Origin: Cellvibrionaceae bacterium
Lineage (GTDB): Bacteria > Pseudomonadota > Gammaproteobacteria > Pseudomonadales > Cellvibrionaceae
NCBI GenBank assembly: GCA_025800435.1
Contig: JAOXRV010000835.1
Location: 1-10,387 of the forward strand
DNA: 10,387 bases
Direction of reading: 5' to 3'
Position numbers and translations under genes: made by a program. The notes beneath the pieces were generated by a model that worked only from the letters and a program-made list of their open reading frames with translations, was not told the origin of the DNA and did not search any database. Shown here one piece after another: positions 6,082 through 10,387 of this stretch. Position 1 is the stretch's first letter, and each line of letters starts with the position of its first letter.

Positions 6082-7452
6082 AAAGCGCTTTTAGACTACC
6101 TGAACCATCAAGATCCTAAATGGCAGAGTGCATCAGAGATCAAGTCGGCACTGGGTGATGTGGCCAATCGCAGTTTGAGGCGGTGGCTGGTTGAACTGGT
6201 GGAAAATGATCTGCTGGAACGTCGAGGCCAGAATAAGGGTACACAGTACCGCCGGTTGACACCTCCCCTCCCTATACCACCTGCCAGTAGGGAGGATAGC
6301 CATGTAGGCTCATTCGATGAGATTTTTTCTCGCACCAGTCTGCAGGCATTGGAACAAGTCACTGCGCCTATTTATACCCGCTCCCCCGTTACCTATACAG
6401 AAGCCTGGGTAGAGAGTTATCGCCCCAATGAGACCTATTATCTAACAGCAGCACAACGGGAAACTCTGCATCGGCAGGGTAAGCGCATGGGTATCCAGGG
6501 GCGAGCGGGGACATATATCAAGAAAATATTCCAACGCCTGTTGATCGATTTGAGTTACAACTCTGCTCGATTGGAGGGCAACACTTATAGCATTGCTGAT
6601 ACGGAGCAATTGCTATTTCAGGGCATTAGCGCCGAAGGAAAAATGGACGAAGAGCGGTTGATGATTCTTAACCACAAAGAGGCCATCGAATATTTAGTTC
6701 GCAATATACAAACGCTAATACCTGATGAGGAGTGCATTCGCACACTCCACTATTTACTGGCGGACAGTTTGGTAGCCCCAGGGGCGGCGGGCCATGTACG
6801 CGATGAAGGTATTGGAGTTTCTGGCACCACCTACGCCCCCCTGGAAGGCAAAGAGCGCCTGACAAGACTACTGATCAATATGCTGGATAAGGCGCGTCAG
6901 ATCAAAGACCAGTTTGAACAAAGCTTTTTCTTACTAGGGCATATATCGTACCTGCAAGCTTTTGTTGATGTTAACAAACGCACCGCCCGCCTAGCCTGTA
7001 TTATCCCCTTGATTGCAGAAGACTATGTGCCGCAATCATTTATAGATGTGGACAAGGATGCTTATTTAAAAGCAATCATCTGTTTCTATGAGTTAAACAA
7101 CATTGCTCCACTTGCGGAGCTTTATTGTTGGTCTTATATGCGATCCTGCCTGCATTTTGACAATCAGTTACAAGCGGTTGGTTTTGATGAGATTGCAGCT
7201 CTCTACCGAAGCCAACGGCGAGCGCTGGTTGCCGAGGTTGTTCGTCAACAATTATCGGCTGGAGAGATTCCCCATTTTTTACAAGCACAATTCCCTAAAG
7301 GAATTGCAGCTGAACACCGGGAGAAATTTTTACAAGATGTGCTGGAAGAAATAAAGCACCTGGATGTAGTTCGAATTGCGGGAATGGGGATTACCCGGAG
7401 GGAATATGAGGCGTGGCGTGCAGTCGCTGGAGACTTATCGACGCTGGCTTGA
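6070..7452 (+). CDS. Fic-domain protein with N-terminal winged-helix-like region
   Basis: A 460-residue Fic-family protein; canonical members transfer AMP or another nucleotide/phosphate group to protein hydroxyls. Residues ~1-62 look like a winged helix (SASEIKSALGD, RSLRRWLVELVENDLLERRG), then a linker, then the Fic core (about 140-360). An inhibitory-helix motif SARLEGN (165-171, S...E-G/N) precedes the core, as in class II Fic proteins. The Fic loop reads YLQAFVDVNKRTARLA (294-309). Compared with HPFxDGNGRxxR, the catalytic His is Gln296 and both glycines are replaced (Val301, Lys303), while Phe298, Asp300, Asn302, Arg304 and Arg307 remain. I recall a Fic subgroup with LQPF.DVNKR loops, so this may be a subfamily trait and not decay. 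Its biochemistry is unclear. The gene is monocistronic, is preceded by the box array and ends at repeat copy 2. It looks more A+T-rich than rnr. A weak GAGAAG lies ~9 nt upstream of the ATG. No antitoxin partner is seen. Confidence 0.88.
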   Translation: MADKKALLDYLNHQDPKWQSASEIKSALGDVANRSLRRWLVELVENDLLERRGQNKGTQYRRLTPPLPIPPASREDSHVGSFDEIFSRTSLQALEQVTAPIYTRSPVTYTEAWVESYRPNETYYLTAAQRETLHRQGKRMGIQGRAGTYIKKIFQRLLIDLSYNSARLEGNTYSIADTEQLLFQGISAEGKMDEERLMILNHKEAIEYLVRNIQTLIPDEECIRTLHYLLADSLVAPGAAGHVRDEGIGVSGTTYAPLEGKERLTRLLINMLDKARQIKDQFEQSFFLLGHISYLQAFVDVNKRTARLACIIPLIAEDYVPQSFIDVDKDAYLKAIICFYELNNIAPLAELYCWSYMRSCLHFDNQLQAVGFDEIAALYRSQRRALVAEVVRQQLSAGEIPHFLQAQFPKGIAAEHREKFLQDVLEEIKHLDVVRIAGMGITRREYEAWRAVAGDLSTLA

Positions 7453-7497
7453 TTTCACAAATACGCCGGTAGAGCCTCAATAGAGCGCAGAAACTAA

Positions 7498-7561
7498 AAA
7501 GCCTCGCCAGGCCAGAGCCAGCGGGGCTTTCTCATTTTTGGGTAGCCTAACGTAGTCCAAG
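7498..7561 (+). repeat. 64-bp direct repeat, copy 2
   Basis: Second copy of the 5659-5722 repeat, with three substitutions: one at the inner end of the terminator left arm, one in the T-tract, one in the ACGCAG/ACGTAG segment. It begins 45 bp after the fic stop and is 1839 bp from copy 1. Confidence 0.9.
7499..7530 (+). terminator. Rho-independent terminator downstream of fic (copied from tRNA-Leu)
   Basis: Stem AAGCCTCGC (7499-7507) / GCGGGGCTT (7521-7529) with the same GGC/GCC inner closure as the tRNA terminator, followed by T-rich sequence interrupted by C. It is placed to end fic transcription. Confidence 0.7.
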
Positions 7562-7845
7562 CGCTGGATATACCGTTTTAGGCTGTTCAACAAGCGCCCC
7601 CAACCTCAAAACGGAAAAAAAGCCTCTTTTTCATAAAAATCAATAAGTTAGCAATCGATTACATGTTGATGGCGTCGACACATTAGGGGGTTATATCGAT
7701 ACTTTCCAAAAATATCGACACATTTAACCCTCTTATAAAAGACTATTAAAGGAGCAACACTATTAGCCCTCTCCAAAACTGGCTAAAACGCACTATATAG
7801 AGTACTATTAAACGCACTATTGATAGCTTTATTAGGGGTCAACTC
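7562..7845. other. Non-coding stretch with several short repeats before the first TA module
   Basis: No gene is recognised. It holds an imperfect inverted repeat CCGTTTT (7573-7579) / AAAACGG (7608-7614). TCGACACATT occurs twice, 40 bp apart (7675-7684 and 7715-7724), with an inverted GGGTTA/TAACCC pair (7688-7693, 7725-7730) between and beside them. TATAAA at 7734 is a possible -10. The second half carries the repeats next to the antitoxin gene. Confidence 0.6.
7786..7820 (+). promoter_or_regulatory. Direct-repeat operator candidate of the first TA module
   Basis: AAACGCACTAT occurs at 7786-7796 and 7810-7820, 24 bp apart, about 25-60 bp before the antitoxin ATG. The related ACTATTA also occurs at 7742, 7759 and 7804. 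The antitoxin or the toxin-antitoxin complex probably binds here to autorepress, as is general for Phd/RelB-type modules. No clean -35/-10 pair could be fixed. Confidence 0.5.
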
Positions 7846-8097
7846 ATGACCAGCATTACTGCAAACGATCTCAAGACCAAAGGCGTGTCCATTGTCGAAT
7901 CCGCCCTCCAGCAAGACGGGGAAGCCGTCATTACCGTGCGCGGCGAGCGCAAGTACGTTGTGCTCGACTTCAATACCTACAACAAACTGCGCGAATACGA
8001 GCTGGATATTGCCCTTCAGGAAGCGCGCAGCGATGTCGCCAATGGCAACTACAAAACCGAAAGTGTGGATGAGCATATGAAGCGAGTCCTGGGCTAA
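7846..8097 (+). CDS. Phd/YefM-family antitoxin
   Basis: An 83-residue antitoxin: N-terminal Phd/YefM DNA-binding fold (SITANDLKTKGVSIVESALQ, then EAVITVRGERKYVVLDFNTYNKLRE, about 3-50) and a charged C-terminal tail (about 55-83) that would wrap around and neutralise the toxin. It belongs to the type that pairs with RelE/StbE-like toxins. AGGGG lies 7 nt before the ATG. Its stop codon overlaps the toxin start by one base (TAATG), giving coupled translation. It likely autoregulates through the repeats at 7786-7820. Confidence 0.88.
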   Translation: MTSITANDLKTKGVSIVESALQQDGEAVITVRGERKYVVLDFNTYNKLREYELDIALQEARSDVANGNYKTESVDEHMKRVLG

Positions 8098-8372
8098 TGC
8101 CATACACACTGATATATCCGGATAGCTATATCAGGCGCGCCAAGAAATTCTTGCGGAAGCATCCAGAGATACACAACCAGTACAGAAAAACGCTCGAACT
8201 ACTGGAGTTAGACCCCTACCACCCCTCATTAAGGCTGCACAGTCTGGAAGGTCGCCTGAAGGGGCTATCCTCCGTCTCCATCAATATGAGCTATCGGATT
8301 GTGCTAGAGCTGGAGATTCAGGACGAGAAAATCGTCCTGATTAATATTGGTAACCATGGCCAGGTTTATTAG
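8097..8372 (+). CDS. RelE/StbE-family mRNA interferase toxin
   Basis: A 91-residue RelE/ParE-superfamily toxin. The pattern YTLIYPDSYIRRAKKFLRKH (3-22), then LDPYHPSLRLHSLEGRLKG (38-56), SVSINMSYRIVLEL (59-72) and KIVLINIGNHGQVY (78-91) matches the RelE/StbE subgroup, with the basic first helices, the SYRI strand (Arg67) and an IG.H..VY end. Members generally cleave mRNA on the ribosome; mRNA interferase activity here is inferred from family. It is full length with no frameshift, so probably functional together with the upstream antitoxin, whose stop it overlaps by one base. No independent ribosome binding site is evident. Confidence 0.88.
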   Translation: MPYTLIYPDSYIRRAKKFLRKHPEIHNQYRKTLELLELDPYHPSLRLHSLEGRLKGLSSVSINMSYRIVLELEIQDEKIVLINIGNHGQVY

Positions 8373-8388
8373 CCAGACTGAGCGCCGT

Positions 8389-8405
8389 TTATCAATGATT
8401 GATAA
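8389..8405. repeat. Perfect 17-bp palindrome between the TA modules
   Basis: TTATCAATGATTGATAA: two 8-bp arms around a central G, 16 bp after the RelE-like toxin stop and followed by CCTTTT. It is too A/T-rich for a strong terminator but could be a weak one, or a protein-binding site. Confidence 0.55.
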
Positions 8406-8422
8406 CCTTTTACACACTATTA

Positions 8423-8458
8423 TTGGAAAAGCTACAATTTTGTAGTAATGTGCCTACA
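8423..8458 (+). promoter_or_regulatory. Promoter with embedded operator for the second TA module
   Basis: TTGGAA (8423-8428), 17-bp spacer, TAATGT (8446-8451) forms a plausible sigma70 promoter. The spacer contains the dyad CTACAATTTTGTAG (8432-8445), and TGTAG (8441-8445) also pairs with CTACA (8454-8458). This gives three alternating half-sites across the promoter, the layout expected for autorepression by the antitoxin or its complex. Confidence 0.6.
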
Positions 8459-8485
8459 TTGGTCTGAATTGGCGAGGGTGATCAG

Positions 8486-8743
8486 ATGAGCGTTACAAGC
8501 ATTACAAGTAGAGAATTCAATCAGGATGTCAGTAAGGCCAAAAGGGCTGCATCAGAGGGGCCGGTTTTTATTACTGACCGAGGTCATGTTGCGCATGTCT
8601 TATTAACCATTGAGGAATATCAAGAGATCACTGACAAGGGCAAAAATATTGTAGAGCTGCTGGCAATGCCAGATGCTGCGGACATCGATTTTGAAGCACC
8701 TCGGATGAAATCTGAACTGTATCGTCCGGCGGACTTGTCCTGA
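8486..8743 (+). CDS. Phd/YefM-family antitoxin (VapB role)
   Basis: An 85-residue antitoxin with the Phd/YefM N-terminal fold (TSITSREFNQDVSKAKRAAS, then GPVFITDRGHVAHVLLTIEEYQEI, about 4-48) and an acidic C-terminal tail ending DFEAPRMKSELYRPADLS, a typical toxin-binding tail of Phd antitoxins that partner PIN-domain nucleases. A GAGGGTG ribosome binding site precedes the ATG. Its TGA stop overlaps the next ATG by one base (TGATG). It likely binds the half-sites at 8432-8458. It is clearly different in sequence from the antitoxin at 7846, so the two modules are not recent duplicates. Confidence 0.9.
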   Translation: MSVTSITSREFNQDVSKAKRAASEGPVFITDRGHVAHVLLTIEEYQEITDKGKNIVELLAMPDAADIDFEAPRMKSELYRPADLS

Positions 8744-9159
8744 TGTACCTGCTTGATACCAATGTCATTTCTGAACTGAGAAAGGCCAAGTCGGGTAAAG
8801 CTGATAAAAAGGTTCGGGCGTGGGCGGAGAGCGTTTCCGCCTCCAGTCTCTACATGTCAGCCATTACTGCTCTTGAACTTGAAACTGGAGTCCTGTTGGT
8901 TGAACGTCGTGACCCAGCACAAGGCGCAGTGCTTCGTTCCTGGCTCAACACCCATGTACTGCCCGCATTCTCCGACCGGATATTACCTATTGATGCAGCA
9001 GTCGCTCAGTACTGCGCCAGGTTGCATGTCCCCAACCCCAAGTCGGATCGCGATGCACTCATAGCCGCAACTGCCTTGGTTCATGGAATGCCTGTGGTCA
9101 CCCGCAACGTCCAGGACTTCGCGCCTACGGGGGTGGAACTGTTGGATCCTTGGGAATAG
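8743..9159 (+). CDS. vapC: VapC/FitB-type PIN-domain ribonuclease toxin
   Basis: A 138-residue PIN-domain toxin, full length for VapC/FitB. The acidic metal-binding residues are visible: Asp5 in YLLDTNVISELR, Glu45 in ITALELETG, Asp104 in SDRDALIAATA and Asp125 in TRNVQDFAPTGVELLDPW. The last motif is the usual C-terminal signature. Members are Mg-dependent endoribonucleases that cut tRNA or rRNA; the target here cannot be read from the sequence. It is translationally coupled to the antitoxin upstream (1-base overlap). The FitB-like character fits the Phd-type antitoxin partner. Just downstream is a decayed transposase scrap and then modC in the opposite direction. Confidence 0.92.
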   Translation: MYLLDTNVISELRKAKSGKADKKVRAWAESVSASSLYMSAITALELETGVLLVERRDPAQGAVLRSWLNTHVLPAFSDRILPIDAAVAQYCARLHVPNPKSDRDALIAATALVHGMPVVTRNVQDFAPTGVELLDPWE

Positions 9160-9214
9160 ATTTAGCCCGCCGCGATATGCAGCTACGATTTCTGTAACAC
9201 CTAGACACGATATT

Positions 9215-9308
9215 AAAGAAAAGCCGACCCATGTTATCGGAGCTGATATTACTTGCCTACCAGGCCAACGTACTGGGTGTGATCGTCAATATGGACTATC
9301 GCTTAGCG
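9215..9308 (+). pseudogene. Possible IS3-family transposase scrap
   Basis: One frame reads KPTHVIGADITCLPGQ (9221-9268), like the first catalytic Asp motif of IS3-family OrfB (P..VW..DITYLP). A shift to another frame at about 9270 gives GVIVNMDYRLA (9276-9308), like the following (A)VVMDLYSRRIVG strand. Nothing else of the transposase is present and the frames do not join, so it is a fragment at best. Its last bases overlap the modC stop region. The similarity is short and could be chance. Confidence 0.4.
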
Positions 9309-10379
9309 CAAGATGGCGGCGGTTTTAATCTGCGCCCAGAGCTGGTCGCCAACCTGAATACCCAAATGATCTTGAGAGTAGCGGCTAATTCTGGCCAGGG
9401 CCAGCTCCTCGCCTATTTTAAGCTTAACCAATACCATGGCACCGCTATCCGCCGGCGCCAGCTCAAGCACCTCGGCGGGTAAACGGTTAAGAATACTTGA
9501 GTCCGCACATTCGCTTTTGGCCAAACTGATATCTTTAGCCAACAACCGCAAGCGAACCCTGGCCCCCAGCGACTCACCACCACCGGCCAGCATGATCTGG
9601 CCACCGGCAAAGGCAACCCGAATCAGACCCCAGCGGGCAAATTTAGCCTGTACATGTGCCTCGATAAGTACCCCGGCCTCTTCTCCCACCGCCAAGGGCG
9701 AGTCCAATTGAGCCAATACCTCAGTGATAGGGCCACTCGTTAGCAAACACCCTTTATCCAATACCAATAGGTAATCTGCCAGGCGCGTTAGCTCAGCGAT
9801 CGAGTGACTGACATAAAAGGTTGGGGTTTGACGCTTTTCTTTAAGCGCCAGCAAATAAGGTAAAATTTCCTGGCGACGAGCTTCATCCAGGGCGGCAAGA
9901 GGCTCATCCATCAGCAGCAAGCTGGGCTCCACTAATAACGCCCGCGCCATCGCCACTCGCTGGCGCTCCCCACCTGAGAGCTGGTCGGGGCGGCGGCCTA
10001 AACAGGCCTGAATACCCATCAACTTAATAACCGCATCGTAGCTGGCGGGCTCAACCGATTTAGCGGCGCGCTTTAGGCCATAGTGAATATTTTTAGCGGC
10101 ACTAAGGTGAGGCAGCAGACTTGCCTCTTGAAACACATAAGCCAAAGAGCGCTTATGGCTAGGCTTAAAGGTCTTGGCCGATTGCCAACATTCATCACCC
10201 AGATACAACTCACCCTCGGCGCGCTCAAGGCCGGCAAGACAGCGTAATAAAGTGGTTTTACCCGAGCCAGATTCCCCCAGCACACCGATAATACCCCGGC
10301 CTGGCAATACTGCCTCCAGTGCCAAACGGGGCCTGGCGCCACCGTGTAATTTGAATTTGAATCGCAGCTGATCACTCAT
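9303..10379 (-). CDS. modC: Molybdate ABC transporter ATP-binding protein
   Basis: A 358-residue ATPase that powers molybdate import with ModB (permease) and ModA (binding protein) at the inner membrane. Walker A GESGSGKTT (35-43), Q-loop Gln84 in YVFQEASLLP, ABC signature LSGGERQR (134-141), Walker B LLLMDEP (154-160), D-loop LAALDEARR and switch His192 in YVSHS are all intact. The C-terminal ~65 residues (about 290-355, ending LWAQIKTAAIL) form the Mop/TOBE molybdate-binding domain that sets ModC apart from other ABC ATPases. The ATG at 10379 starts the expected MSDQLRFKFKL; upstream only 8 bases remain, with no ribosome binding site, and ATGA at the start would allow a 4-base overlap with a preceding modB (inference). 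The C-terminus looks natural or nearly so, although the possible transposase scrap abuts it. Confidence 0.95.
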   Translation of the reverse strand: MSDQLRFKFKLHGGARPRLALEAVLPGRGIIGVLGESGSGKTTLLRCLAGLERAEGELYLGDECWQSAKTFKPSHKRSLAYVFQEASLLPHLSAAKNIHYGLKRAAKSVEPASYDAVIKLMGIQACLGRRPDQLSGGERQRVAMARALLVEPSLLLMDEPLAALDEARRQEILPYLLALKEKRQTPTFYVSHSIAELTRLADYLLVLDKGCLLTSGPITEVLAQLDSPLAVGEEAGVLIEAHVQAKFARWGLIRVAFAGGQIMLAGGGESLGARVRLRLLAKDISLAKSECADSSILNRLPAEVLELAPADSGAMVLVKLKIGEELALARISRYSQDHLGIQVGDQLWAQIKTAAILR

Positions 10380-10387
10380 GGGCGGCT

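Noticed and set aside
5620..7561. Classical attL/attR pair made from the tRNA-Leu 3' end
   Set aside because: The direct repeat starts 24 bp after the tRNA in its terminator, no second copy of the tRNA 3' end is present downstream, and no integrase gene is visible.
7562..7620. Integron attC site next to the TA modules
   Set aside because: Inverted repeats exist but I do not find matching RYYYAAC/GTTRRRY core boxes at both ends, nor similar sites after either TA module.
9231..9482. 83-codon plus-strand ORF overlapping the modC 3' end
   Set aside because: Most of it is antisense to the well-conserved Mop domain; only its first part may derive from a transposase scrap.

Overview
The window looks like a gammaproteobacterial chromosome, plausibly a marine Cellvibrionales/Pseudomonadales-type genome. 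This rests on the rnr-rlmB pair, RNase R closest in layout to the enterobacterial and pseudomonad form, DUF748 and SprA-type (CJM1_0395) proteins, and a fairly GC-rich core. The taxonomic guess is an inference from protein character only.

Region 1 (1-5171) is mostly ordinary core. It opens with the 3' end of a DUF748/AsmA-like envelope protein gene, followed by a ~180-bp remnant that reads like the C-terminus of an AidB-type acyl-CoA dehydrogenase and a rho-independent terminator. On the minus strand come rnr (RNase R, TTG start, long Lys/Ala-rich tail) and rlmB (23S rRNA Gm2251 methyltransferase), transcribed together. Upstream of them, also on the minus strand, is a two-gene unit: a mini flagellar-rod-like protein and a HEQAH-motif putative metalloprotease of the SprA/CJM1_0395 family.

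Region 2 (about 5350-9300) is a variable island at a tRNA-Leu(CAG) gene. A near-consensus sigma70 promoter reads first into an orphan 24-bp copy of the tRNA 5' end and then, 138 bp later, into the intact tRNA and its terminator. The terminator and its flank (64 bp) recur as a direct repeat (61/64 identical) 1.84 kb further on. Between the copies lie a transposase C-terminal remnant (ISL3-like) and a Fic-domain gene with an N-terminal winged-helix-like region. This Fic has Gln where the catalytic His is normally found, and six copies of an 11-bp box (TGGCCGATAWA) lie across its upstream region and start codon.

After the second repeat copy come two complete type II toxin-antitoxin modules in the same orientation: a Phd/YefM antitoxin with a RelE/StbE-like toxin, and a Phd/YefM antitoxin with a VapC/FitB-type PIN nuclease. 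Each has overlapping stop/start codons and its own upstream dyads or repeats. A decayed IS3-like transposase scrap closes the island.

Region 3 (9303-10379) is modC, the molybdate ABC transporter ATPase, on the minus strand, probably the last gene of a mod operon that continues beyond the window.

The most interesting material is in region 2: the 5' tRNA duplication, the direct repeats bracketing the fic segment, the operator-like array at fic, and the non-canonical Fic active site.
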